From: Sapria himalayana
Taxonomy: Eukaryota; Streptophyta; Magnoliopsida; Malpighiales; Rafflesiaceae
Reading direction: 5' to 3'
Assembly: GCA_029783825.1 (NCBI GenBank)
Contig: JAREIK010003100.1
Location: forward strand, 105,416 to 169,415
Length of the DNA stretch: 64,000 nt
Both the position numbers and the translations under genes were made by a program. Numbering within the stretch: the first letter of the stretch is position 1; every line of letters starts with the position of its first letter. The notes beneath the pieces were generated by a model. It did no database searches. It had not been told where the DNA came from and saw only the letters and a list, made by a program, of their open reading frames with translations. Shown here piece by piece: positions 53,150-64,000 of the stretch.

Positions 53150-55600
53150 TTATATAGGGTTAATGGTTTAAGTATTTAGGGAGTTTTGGGGTCTAGGAGT
53201 CTAGAGATTTAAATTTTTAGGCATTTAGCGGTTTATATGTTTTATTTAAATAATAAAATAATAAAAAATTATTTTTGTTATTTTTTATCATTTTTGAAGG
53301 TTATATCCTTTGAAAATATAATAATTTTTAAATTTTTTTTCAAATGTAAATATAATATTTAGTTATAATAATCTTAATAATTATCAGACATTTAAATTCA
53401 ATATAAGTAATTTTTTGTAAGATATTATAAAAATGATCAAATAATAAATTAATAAACTATTCTTAATAAGATTGAAAGCAATTAAAATAGAATTGCAAAA
53501 CCTATATATAATGATTCAAAATCAAAGTAAAATATATTACTAAATAATAATTTTTTTTAATGTTTTGTTTTTTTATAAGTTTATATTGTTATTAAAAATA
53601 AAGTATTTAAATTATATTTTTCTTACTCATAATTTATTTTGTAATTTATAATTCTATAATAATAAACTACTAAATAATTAAAATGATAATTTAAAATTAT
53701 AATGAATACAAATAAAATTGAGATTTATTATTTATTATTTATTATTCAGGATATACCAGTTTAATGATTTAAGTATTAAGGTGTTTTGTGGTTCATGAGA
53801 TAGGGATTTAATTGTTTATACCTTTAGTGATTTATAGTTTTTTTTTTAAGAATGAAAAAACAAAAAATTAAATTTTTTGATTTATTTTAATTTTTGAAGG
53901 TTGTAACTTTTGAAAATATAATAATATTTAATTTTTTTTAAATTTGAATATTATATTTAGTTATAATAGTCTTAATAATTATATATAATGTAAACTCAAT
54001 ATAAATAATTGTATTTATAGATATTATAATAATGATCAATATATGAATTAATAAACTTGTATTTATAAGAATGATATAAATTAAAATATAATTGTAAAAT
54101 CTAAAATGATTAAAATCAAAATAAGATATATTATTAGTGTTTTAATTTTTAATTTTTAAAATTTTCCCTCTTTTATGAGCATTTTTTTGATGAAAAATAA
54201 ATTATTTAAATTATATATGTCGCACTAATAATTTAGTTTGTAATTAATATTTCTATAAAAATAAACTGATAAATAATTAAAATGAATATTTAAAATTATA
54301 ATGAATACTAATAAAACAGAGATTTTTGATTTATTTTTTAGACTATACTAATTTAATGTTTTAAGTATTTATAGGCTTTGGGGTTTAGGAGTTTAGTCAT
54401 TTTAGTATTTAGTCATTTAGTGGTTTATAGGTTTAATATAAAAAATAAAATAACAAAAAATTTATTTTTGTTATTTTTTCTCTATTTTAAAGGTTATAAC
54501 CTTTGAAAATATAATAATTTTTAACTTTTTTTTAAAAAGTGAATACAATATGAAGTTATAATAATCATAATAATTATATATCATATAAATTCAATATAAA
54601 CTATTTTATTGTTATTTATTATAATAATGATCATAAAAAAGTAATAACCAATTATTAATAAGATAAATATTATTTAAAATATATTTGCAAAACCTAAAAT
54701 AACTCAAAATCAAAGTGAAATATTTTAATAAATATTAATTTTAAAATTTGATATTTTTGTATCTATTTAAAAGCCTTTATATTTTTTGATGAAAAATAAA
54801 TTATTTAAATTATATTTGTCTCATTAATATTTTATTTTTTAATTTCTATTTTTATAAAATTAAACTAATAAATAATTAAAATGTATATTTAAAATTATAA
54901 TGAATACTAATAAAAATGAGATTTATGATTTATTATTTAGGGTATAACTATTCAATTGTTTAAGTTATTTGTGGTTTTGGGGTTAAGAAGTTTATTGATT
55001 TATATGTTTGCACATTGAGGTGTTTATAGGTTTTATTTAATCAATGAAATAACAAAAAATTTATTTTTATGATTTTTCGTGATTTTCAAAGGTTATGACC
55101 TTTGAAAATATATTAATTTTTTAATAGTTCTAAAATATGAATACAATACTTAGTTATAATAATCTTAATAATTATATTTTTTGTAGATTCAATATAAAAA
55201 AATATATTAATATATATAATAATAATGATCAAAAAATAAATTAATAAACTATTATTAATAAGATAGATATTAATTAAAATATATTTGCAGAACCCAAAAT
55301 AATTCAAAATCAAAGTAAATTATATTACTAAATAAAATTTTAAATTTTTGAGATTTTGTTTATTTTTATCAGCTTATTTTTTTTTCATAAAAAATAATTT
55401 ATTTAAATTATATCTGTCTCACTCATTATTTATTTTGTAATTAATATTTCTATAAAAATAGACTAAAAAATAATTAAAATAAATATTTAAAATTATAATG
55501 AATACAAATAAAAATGAAATTTATTATTTATTAATTAGGTTATATAGGTTTAATTGTTTAAGTATTTAGGGGGTTTTGGGGTTTAGGAGTCTAGAGATTT
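53150..55600 (-). repeat. Extra four-monomer block in the right arm
   Basis: Four subtypes (near 55590, 55010, 54400 and 53800) follow the order of 19985, 20570, 21170 and 21760. The first two subtypes then recur at 53200 and 52600. The left arm goes straight from 39210 to the 39780 subtype, so about 2.4 kb is extra here or lost there. Confidence 0.7.
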
Positions 55601-58600
55601 AAATGTTTAGGCATTTAGTAGTTTATAAGTTTTATTTAAATAATAAAATAATAAAGAATTATTTTTGTTATTTTTTATCAATTTGAAGGTTATAACCTTT
55701 GAAATTATAAAAAATTTTTAAATTTTTCTCAAATGTATATATAATATTTAGTTATAATAAGTTAATAATTATAAGACATTTTAATTGAATATAAGTAATT
55801 TTATTGTTCGATATTATAAAAGTGATCAAATAATAAATTAATAAACTTTTATTAATAGGATTGATCGCAATTAAAATATAATTGTAAACCCTATATTTAA
55901 TGATTCAAAATCAAAGTAAAATATATTACTAAATAATAATTTTTTGTTTTTAAATTTTTACTTTTTTTATATAAACTTATTTTTTTTTTGATTAAAAATA
56001 ATTTATTAAAATTATATTTGTCTCACTCATTATTTATTTTGTGATTGATATTTATATAAAAAATAAACTAATAAATAATTAAAATGAATATTTAAAATTA
56101 TAATGAGTACAAATTAAAATGAGATTTATGATTTATTATATATGGTATACCGGTTTAATGGATTGATTATTTAGGAGTTTTGTCATTTAAGAGTTTAGCA
56201 ATTTATGTTTTTAGGCATTTAGTGGTTTATAGGTTATATTTATATAATAAGAATTTAAAATTCTTTTTTTGATTTTTTTTTTATTTTCAAAGGTTATAAC
56301 CTTTCAAAATAAAATAATTTTTAAAATTTTTTGAAATGTGAATACAATGTATAATTATAATAATCTTACTAATTATATATCATATAAATTCAATATAAAT
56401 AATTTTACTGATAGATATTATAATAATGATCAAAAATTTAATTAATAAACTATTATTAATAATATAAATATTATTTAAAATATATTTATAAACAAAAAAT
56501 AATTCAAAATCAAATCAAAATATATTACTAAATAATAATATTTAATTTTTAAAATTTTTTTTCTTTTTATAAGCTTTTATTTTTTTTTATTAAAATAAAT
56601 TATTTAAATAATATTTGTCTCACTAGGAATTTATCTTGTAATTAATTTTTCTAAAAAATTAAACTATATATAATTAAAATGAATATTTAAAATTATAATA
56701 AATAGAGATAAAAATTAGATTTATTATTTATTAAGTAGTATATAGCTATTAAAAGGTTTATGTATTTAGGGGTTTCGGGATTTATGAGCTTACTGATTTA
56801 AGTAAGTAAGCATTTAGAGATGTATAGGTTTTATTTAAAAAATGAAATAACTAAAAATTTATTTTTATTATTTTTTCTCATTTTTTAAGGTTATAATATT
56901 TTAAAATATAATAATTTTTAAATTTTTTTCAAAAGTAAATACAATATTTAGTTATAATAATCATTATATTTATATATAATATTAATTCAATATAACCAAT
57001 TTTATTGATAAATATTCTAATAATGATCAAAAAATAAATAATCTATTATTAATAAGATATATATCTAATTAAAATATAATTACAAAACCTAAAATAATTC
57101 AAAAGCAAAGCAAAATATATTACAATATAATAATTTTTTTAATGATTTTTTTTTATTTTAAAAAGTTAATCTATATTTTTTGATTAAAAATAATTTATAT
57201 AAATTATATTTGTCTAACTCATAATTTATTTTTTATTAATATTTATATAAAAATAAACAAATAAATAATTAAAATGAATATTTAAAATTATAATGTAAAA
57301 TAATGAGATTTATTAATTATTATTTATGGTATAACAGTTTAATTTTAATTATATCTGTCTCACTAATAATTTATTTTATAATTAATATTTCTATAAATAA
57401 AACTGATAAATAATTAAAATAAAAATTTTTAATTATACTGAATAAAAATTAAAATGAGATTTATGATTTATTATTAATGTATACCAGTTTAATGGTTTAA
57501 GTATTTAGATGTTTTGTCATTTGAAAATTTAGTAATTTATGTTTTTAGGCATTTAGTGGTTTATATGTTTTATTTAAACAACAAAATAATAATAAAAAAT
57601 TATAATTTTTTCTAATTTTCATAGGTTATAACCTTTGAAAATATAATAATATTTAAAATTTTTTTTATTGTACATATAATATTATAGTTATAATAATATT
57701 AATAATTATATATCATATAAATTCAATATAAATAATTTTATTGATAGATATTATAATAATGATCAAAAATTAAATTAATAAACTATTAATAAAAAGATAG
57801 AAATTAATTAAAAAATATTTACAAACCCCAATTTGATTCAAAATTAAAGTAAAATATATTACTATATAATAATTTTAAATTTTTAAATTTTTAAATTTTT
57901 ACTTCTTTTATATGCGTATATATATTATTTCATTAAAAATAAATTATTTAAATTATATTGGTCACACTCATAATTTATTTTGAAATAAATATTTATATAA
58001 AAATAAAATAATAAATAATTAAAATAAATATTTAAAATTATAATAAATAGAAATAAAAATTAGATTTATTATTTATTATGTATTATATATCGGTTTTATG
58101 GTTACTGTATTTAGGCTTTACAGTGTCTAGGAGTTTACTTATTTAACTGTGTATGCATTTAGTAGATTATAAGTTTTATTTAAAAAATAAAAAAACAAAA
58201 AATTTATTTTTATTATTTTTTGATATTTTCAAAGGTTATAACCTTAGAAAATATAATAATTTTTAAATTTTTTTCAAAAGTGAATTCAATATTTAGTTAT
58301 AATAATCATTATATTTATATATCATATAAATTCAATATAAACTATTTTTTTGATAAATATTCTAATAATGATCAAAAAATAAATTAATAATCTATTATTA
58401 ATAAGATAGATATCAATTATAATATAATTACAAAATCTAAAATGATTTAGAAGCAAAGAAAAATATATTACTATATAATAATTTTTTGTTTTGAATTTGT
58501 TATCTTTTAAAAAGTTTATCTATATTATTTTGATGAAAAATAATTTATATAAATTATATTTGTGTAACTCATAATTTATTTTGTAATTAATATTTATATA

Positions 58601-59904
58601 AAAATAAACAAATAAATATTTAAATTTGAATATTTAAAATTACAATGAAAAAAAATGAGATTTATTCTTTATTATTTAGGATATACTGGTTTAATTTAAA
58701 TTAGATCTGTCTCACTAATAATTTATTTTGTAATTAATATTTTTATAAAAATAAACTGATAAATAATTAAAATTAAAATTATAGTGAATAATTAAAATAA
58801 TTTATTTTATTCCTCTCTTAACTCTAGACATGATTGCTAAAGCTCTAACCAAAATAATAGGAGCTTTTACTTTATCTATATTATATCTCATCAAATTTAT
58901 GTTGAATCACTGGGCTATCAAAGGTAATTTGACTCATGTACGCAAACATACTAAACCAAAGTTGTACCCCTATGTGTTTAAATAGCTAGTTGTTGAGGAT
59001 GCTATTCATATTGATTATTCTAATTTCTTCTAAAATATATCTCATGCACACACTCAAAGTAATTTTTTAAAACATATTTCACCTCTAAAAAAATAACCAC
59101 CTTGTAGCCTATTAGAACAAACTAGCCCCATGGTGGTTTGAGCAGGGCAAGAAGTATGGGCTCTCTTTCAATCAAGAATCAAAAAATTTTTTTATTAGCA
59201 TGTCTAATCCTTTTTTTTATATCCTCATTGATATGAAAAGTATCATTTCTTTATTTTTATATTAAATGAGTTATTTATACAAGCTCACAATACCCAAAAA
59301 GATATAAATGAATCATATTCAAATGTATAAAAGGTTTTAATCATTGATCAAAATATTAGTTTTGCATATTGACACTTGAGGTCACAAATCAATGTAAAAA
59401 GCGATAGTTATATTTCCAATCCCAAGAAATATAGCTATAGAAAGTTATAAAGAGTAGTACTAGAGCTTTAACTATTTCTAGGGTCATGACTTTTGCTCTT
59501 GAGGAATGTCCAAAGTTATAATCATTCCTAGAGCAATGACTTTGCAAAATAAAGATAAAATACACAAGCTATGGTCATATACATTACTGTGACCCTGTAT
59601 TATAGTGATTAAATATGTATTCATGATCATTCTTAGTGCCATAACAATATGTTCAACAAAGAGACACAAGTTATGGCATATTCTCAACGATAATATTTTG
59701 TTTTCTGCAGACAAAATATACAATCATGACTATTGCTAATGCTACAATAATCTAAAGCAAGAAGGTGACTGAATCCATAACTCACCCCTTGAGTCATGAC
59801 TTTGTGTTACATATACAAAAAGATATATATGTGGCATTCCTTAAAGCTGTGAATTTCAATTTAAATTTAACATTTAGTCATTTGATTATAAAATTGCAAA
59901 ACAT

Positions 59905-59985
59905 GAGATTTAGGATTTAGGGTTTATGGAGTAGGGTTATAAATTATGGTTTAAGGTTTAGGATTTAAAGTTTAGGGTTTATGGT
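59905..59985 (-). repeat. Telomere-like degenerate TTTAGGG tract in block B
   Basis: Words such as gatttagggtttatgg and gtttagggtttatgg, the inverted copy of 34343-34422, again directly next to the A/T-run that ends the transcript-like section. Confidence 0.6.
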
Positions 59986-60022
59986 TTTTTTATGTTTTTT
60001 TTTGGAAAATACACACTTTATT
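59985..60022 (-). other. Polyadenylation-like signal and A-run in block B
   Basis: On the minus strand AATAAA (60022-60017) is followed by an A-run interrupted by a few other bases, matching 34306-34343 of block A. Confidence 0.5.
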
Positions 60023-60443
60023 TATCATTTAGGCACACAACATACAAGAGACTAAAAAGCTGACTAATTTAGGCTAGCCCACCTAATCCTATGCACATTA
60101 ATCATTCTATGCATAAAATACATAAAAAACATAATACCTAATAATTCCAAGCATACTAATACAACTAAAATCACCTGGCATTCCCGGACATCAGAGTTGG
60201 CATTGAGTCATTATGTGCACTGCGTCCTTTCCATTCGGATTTGTCCAAGCATTTTGGACGAACCTGAATGATGCACCATATTAAAACTATGCAAATATAA
60301 GATTGTGCCTGTGTGTGACATGCAGCATCAAATGTTTTTCCGATGTCATTGCTATGCAATGGATTACATGTAAAACTGAATACCCATAAATCCACAAGTT
60401 CATATCTACGGCACTTTGTTAATTCATTCTCACCTCTGAATTC

Positions 60444-60766
60444 CACCTTCTTTTGCTCTAATGATTCTCAAAAGGGTATCTCTTGGTTTATAATGCTTCC
60501 TCCTCAAGCTCCAAGAAGTGGCTGTATGTTGCACCGACAAAATATAAAAAAATATGCATGCATCGGTGTGCATATGTGATGAGGTCCATGTCATAGTCTA
60601 ATAATCAACGCGTACAACCAAGTTAGAATACAAGTAAAATTACAAAATGCTATAAATATGGGTCTTCTACTCCAGGGAGTGTAGCATCGCCTAATGTGTA
60701 TTTACAAAATGCATTAGTAGGCCCCACTTAGAGATACTCATGGGTCCAGTTGCCCTCATTGCATGC
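60444..60766 (-). other. Stretch of about 320 bp present in block B but not in block A
   Basis: Both blocks share sequence on either side ('ttctct..atgta' and 'gaattcagaggtgag'), and in block A these meet at about 33885. The extra stretch has no repeat structure I recognise. It is either an insertion in B or a deletion in A. Confidence 0.65.
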
Positions 60767-61212
60767 TACATAGAGAACAGACAAGATTGTGTGTATGAGT
60801 ATGTCATGATCCGTCTCTACAAGTACATGGTGCATACAAAGTCCAAAATACAAATAAGACTACAAACATAAACTACAAGTTTGAATCTTTAGATCCCATG
60901 TGGCATGTATGGACTCCATTGCTTACTGGCCCTTCTTGGCGATGCTTCGGATTTTACTGGCTCTCAAATTAATCATGGAGAACCTGCTACTCCTGTTGGG
61001 CGACGGTTGGGTGGCCCTCTATGCTGCCTGATATGGCTAGTGGGACCTACTCCTAGCTACTCTGGGTTTACTAGTGGGGCCCTCTCTAAGCTGGTGGCCC
61101 ATACTTCTGGCTGCTTCCAGAACTTGCTGGCCCCTCTAAATGCTACACCAAAATGGATAAGAATATGTGCACATGTGTACTGTGGTCCGTCGTTATGTGT
61201 GTTTGGTGCAGC

Positions 61213-63524
61213 AGTATCAGGGTTTAGGAGTTTAGTAATTTAAGTATTTAGGTATTTTATGGTTTATAGGTTTTATATAAATAATTAAATAAAAAAAACT
61301 TATTTTAATGTTTTTTTCTCATTTTCAATGTTATAACCATTGAAAATATTATAATTTTTAAATTTTTTTTTCAAATGTTAATACAATATTTATTTATAAT
61401 AATCATTAAAATTTAAATATCATGTAAATTAAATATAAATAATTTTATTGATCGATATTATAATAATGATCATAAAATAGATTAATAAACTAATATTAAT
61501 AAGATAGATATTAATTAAAATATATTTGCAAAACCTAAAATGATTCAAAATCAAAGTAAAATATTTTATTAAATAATAATTTTTTATTTTTAAATTTTTG
61601 ATTCTTTTTAAAAGCTTATAAATTTTTTTGATGAAGATAAATTATTTAAATTATATTTGTCTCATTCATAATTTTATTTTGCAATTAATATTTCTATAAA
61701 AATAAACTAATAATTAATTAAAATGAATATTGAAATTATAATGAATACAAATAAAAATGAGATTTATGATTAATTATTTAGGGTATACTTGTTTAATGGT
61801 TTAAGGATTTAGGTGTTTAGGAGTTTAGTGATTTAAGTGTTTAGGCATTTAATAGTTTATATGTTTTGTTTAAATAATGAAATAACAAAAAAATTATTTT
61901 TAAAATTTTGTATCAATTTTGAAGGTTATAACATTTATATATATAATAATTTTTAAATTTTTTTCAAATGTGAATACAATATTTAGTTATAATAAACTTA
62001 ATAATTATATATCATGTAAATTAAAAATAAACAATTTTATTGATAGATATAAATAAACTAAATATAAATATAAATATAATTATGATTAAAAAATAAATTA
62101 ATAAACTATTATTTATTGATAAATATTTATATATTATTTATAAATACTTAAACCTTTAAAGATGGTTTAAATGTTTAAGTATTTAAGGGTTTTGGGGTTT
62201 AGGAGTTTAATGATTTAAGCGTTTCGGCATTTAGTAGTTTATAGGTTATATATAAACAATAAAATAACATAAAAATTTTTTTGTGATTTTATCTCATTTT
62301 AAAAGATGATAACCTTTAAAAATATAATAATTTTTAAATTATTTTCAAATCTAAATATAATATTTTGTTATAATAATCTTAATAATTATATATCATGTAA
62401 ATTCAATATAAACAATATTATTGATAAATATTTTAAAAATTATCAAAAAATAAATTAATAATCTATTATTAATAAGATAGATATCAATTAAAATATAATA
62501 AAAACCCAAAAAAGATTCAGAAGAAATTAAACTATATTACTATATAATAATTTTTTGTTTTGAAATTTTTTTTCTTTTAAAATGTTTATCCATATTTTTT
62601 AGATGAAAAATAATTTATATAAATTATTTTTGTCTAGCTCAATTTATTTTGTAATTAATATTTATATATAAATAAACATATAAATAATTAAAATGAATAT
62701 TTAAAATTATAATGAAAAAAATAATATTGAGATTTATTCTTTATTATTTTGGGTATACCAGTCTTATTTAAATTAGAACTATCTCACTAATAATTTATTT
62801 TGTAATTAATATTTCTATAAAAATAAACTGATAAATATTTAAAATAAAAATTTAAAATTTTACTGAATAAAAATTAAAATGAGATTTATGAATTATTATT
62901 AATGTATACCAGTTTAATATTTTAATTATATAGAGGTTTTTTCATTTATGACTTTAGCGATTTTTGTTTTTAGGCATTTAGTGGTTTATAGGTTTTATTT
63001 AAACAATGAAATAACAAAAAAATTATTTTTTATATTTTTTCACATTTTCAAAGGTTATAACATTTGAAAATATAATAATTTTAATATTTTTTAAAAATGT
63101 GAATACAATATTTAGTAATAATAATCATTATAATTATATATATTATAAATTAAATATAAACAATTTTATTGATAGATAGTATATCAATTATCAAAAAATA
63201 AATTAATATGCTATTATTAATATGATAGATATAAATTAAAATATAATTACAAAACCTAAAAATATTCAAAATCCAAGTAAAATTTATTACTAAATAATAA
63301 TATTTTTTGGTTTTTGCTTCTTTTTATAAGTATATATTTTTTTTGATGAAAAATAAATTATTTAAATTATATTTGTATCACTCATAATTTATTTTATAAT
63401 TAATATTTTAATAAATTATTTAAATTATATTTAAGGTTTACGAGTTTAAAGGTTTAAGTATTTAGGGGCATTTGTGTTTAGGAGTTTAGAGGTTTAAGTG
63501 TTTATGCATTTAGTCATTTATAAG
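61213..63524 (-). repeat. A+T-rich satellite array, reverse block 5
   Basis: Reverse monomers with modules near 61263, 61858, 62240, 62985 and 63510. It includes a short-class monomer (61858-62240) that mirrors 32350-32744, with the distinctive 'aaatatttatatattattta' seen near 62120. The reverse orientation ends at about 63524. No genes seen. Confidence 0.9.
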
Positions 63525-64000
63525 TTATTAAGATTATTATAAGTAAGTATTGTATTCATATTTTAGAACTATTAAAAAATTATTACATTTTCAAAGGTAA
63601 TAACCTTTGAAAATCACGAAAATTCATAAAAATAAATTTTTTGTTATTTCATTGATTATATAAAACCTATAAACACATAAATGTGCAAACATATAAATCA
63701 ATAAACTTTTTAACCCCAAAAACACAAAAAACATAAACCATTAAATAGGTATACCCTGAATAATAAATCATAAATCTTTTTTTATTAGTATTCATTATAA
63801 TTTTAAATATCAATTTTAATTATTTATCAATTTATTTTTATAGAAATATTAATTACAAAATAAATTATTAGTGAGACAAATATAATTTAAATAATTTATT
63901 TTTCATCAAAAAAAATATATGTTTATAAAATGAGGCAAAATTTTTAAAATAAAAAATTATTATTTAGTAATATATCTTATTTTTATTTTGAATCATCTTA
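63525..64000 (+). repeat. A+T-rich satellite array, forward again
   Basis: From 'attaagattattataagtaag' on, the monomer reads forward: a palindrome copy with one mismatch (about 63577-63604), then 'ataaatgtgcaaacatataa' of the aaatgtgt subtype. The switch falls within monomer sequence with no element between. Confidence 0.88.

Larger units (their letters stand above)
44826..58784 (-). repeat. A+T-rich satellite array, reverse block 4
   Basis: All monomers are now inverted ('catttagtggtttataggttttattt' instead of its complement). Module positions are near 44838, 45585, 46178, 46770, 47312, 47845, 48430, 49263, 50010, 50490, 51060, 51610, 52035, 52630, 53233, 53830, 54428, 55025, 55625, 56233, 56828, 57558 and 58165. 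The pair 'ggagtctagagattt' / 'cacatttaggtgt' occurs twice, at 55590/55010 and 53200/52600. Palindrome copies here carry one or more mismatches (for example near 52693 and 55084). A local duplication of monomer body fragments lies at 46980-47110. No genes seen; the frames at 47405, 52695 and 55113 repeat the chance frame of the forward blocks. Confidence 0.92.
58785..61212 (-). other. Block B: inverted partner of block A
   Basis: About 2.43 kb, homologous to block A when reversed, with the same entry and exit points in the monomer. Reading on the minus strand: a G+C-richer section (61212-60830), a stretch absent from A (about 60766-60444), a transcript-like section (60443-60005) ending in an A-run, a telomere-like tract (59985-59905), then the A+T-richer section to 58785. 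A plus-strand frame of 112 codons (60905-61243) and a minus-strand frame of 91 codons (60446-60171, ending LDKSEWKGRSAHND...SGNAR) are open, but neither is recognised and their counterparts in A differ in length. It could be a fragment of a gene or an unclassified transposon. Confidence 0.7.
54920..63010 (-). repeat. Right arm of a large inverted duplication
   Basis: Mirrors 31610-39310 in subtype order and orientation, with block B as partner of block A. The similarity is clear but diverged (about nine bases in ten in the best-compared stretch), so the two arms are not a sequencing or assembly copy of each other. Confidence 0.85.

Noticed and set aside
20276..55313. Recurring open frames of 60-83 codons in satellite monomers (20276, 21468, 22617, 26355, 27968 forward; 47405, 52695, 55113 reverse).
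   Set aside because: They are the same monomer segment read in the same frame, start at non-ATG codons, consist almost wholly of Ile/Tyr/Asn/Leu/Lys, and are broken in most monomers. They follow from base composition and repeat homology.
34603..59723. 79-codon frames of equal length in block A (34603-34842) and block B (59723-59484).
   Set aside because: Both begin at TTG, lie over degenerate tandem repeats, and most differences between them change the amino acid, so there is no sign of protein constraint.
60905..61243. 112-codon frame in block B ending in GFRSLVI, with a shorter relative in block A (33567-33352).
   Set aside because: The frame runs out of the block into the satellite octamers, the block A version is broken and of different length, and no family is recognised. 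It is kept only as part of the block description.
1..64000. Possibility of a CRISPR array, because of many regularly spaced repeats.
   Set aside because: Repeat units are hundreds of bases long, diverged and without unique spacers, and the surroundings are plant transposons.
1..64000. Organelle (mitochondrial or plastid) origin suggested by high A+T.
   Set aside because: No organelle genes, tRNAs or rRNAs are present, and hAT elements with target duplications are a nuclear feature.

Overview
The window looks like nuclear heterochromatin of a seed plant. It is almost entirely an extremely A+T-rich satellite array, broken up by two dead hAT-superfamily DNA transposons and by two copies of an unrecognised 2.2-2.4 kb block. 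I see no intact protein-coding gene, no tRNA or rRNA, no CRISPR array and nothing bacterial. The plant assignment rests on the transposase type (BED zinc finger, RNase H-like core and C-terminal dimerisation domain of the RICESLEEPER kind) and on CCCTAAA-like tracts. The species cannot be read from the sequence.

Layout. 1-7655: satellite in forward orientation, including three nearly identical 1.2 kb copies at 975-4535. 7656-11344: hAT copy 1, with its transposase remnant on the minus strand. 11345-33382: forward satellite. 33383-35540: block A. 35541-41308: forward satellite. 41309-44825: hAT copy 2, with its transposase remnant on the plus strand and its 5' end missing. 44826-58784: satellite in reverse orientation. 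58785-61212: block B, the inverted partner of block A. 61213-63524: reverse satellite. 63525-64000: satellite forward again.

The satellite monomer is usually about 590 bp, with shorter (about 400) and longer (about 745) classes; I count roughly 80 monomers. Each typically carries three parts: a module of degenerate 8-bp units (YTAAAYNN), a long A/T body that often holds an AAGCTT site and a TGATCA site, and a 28-bp palindrome (half-site ATTTTCAAAGGTTA). Monomer subtypes recur in a fixed order, so this is a higher-order array. From about 31.6 to 39.3 kb the subtype order, including block A, is mirrored at about 63.0 to 54.9 kb. The window therefore contains most of a large, diverged inverted duplication centred near 47.2 kb.

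The two hAT copies sit in the same orientation relative to the monomer and at the same monomer position (CTAAATGC target). They are either one insertion that was later duplicated or two hits on the same site. Both transposases are broken by stops, frameshifts and deletions, partly different ones. The main interest lies in how the satellite is built and rearranged, not in any coding system.
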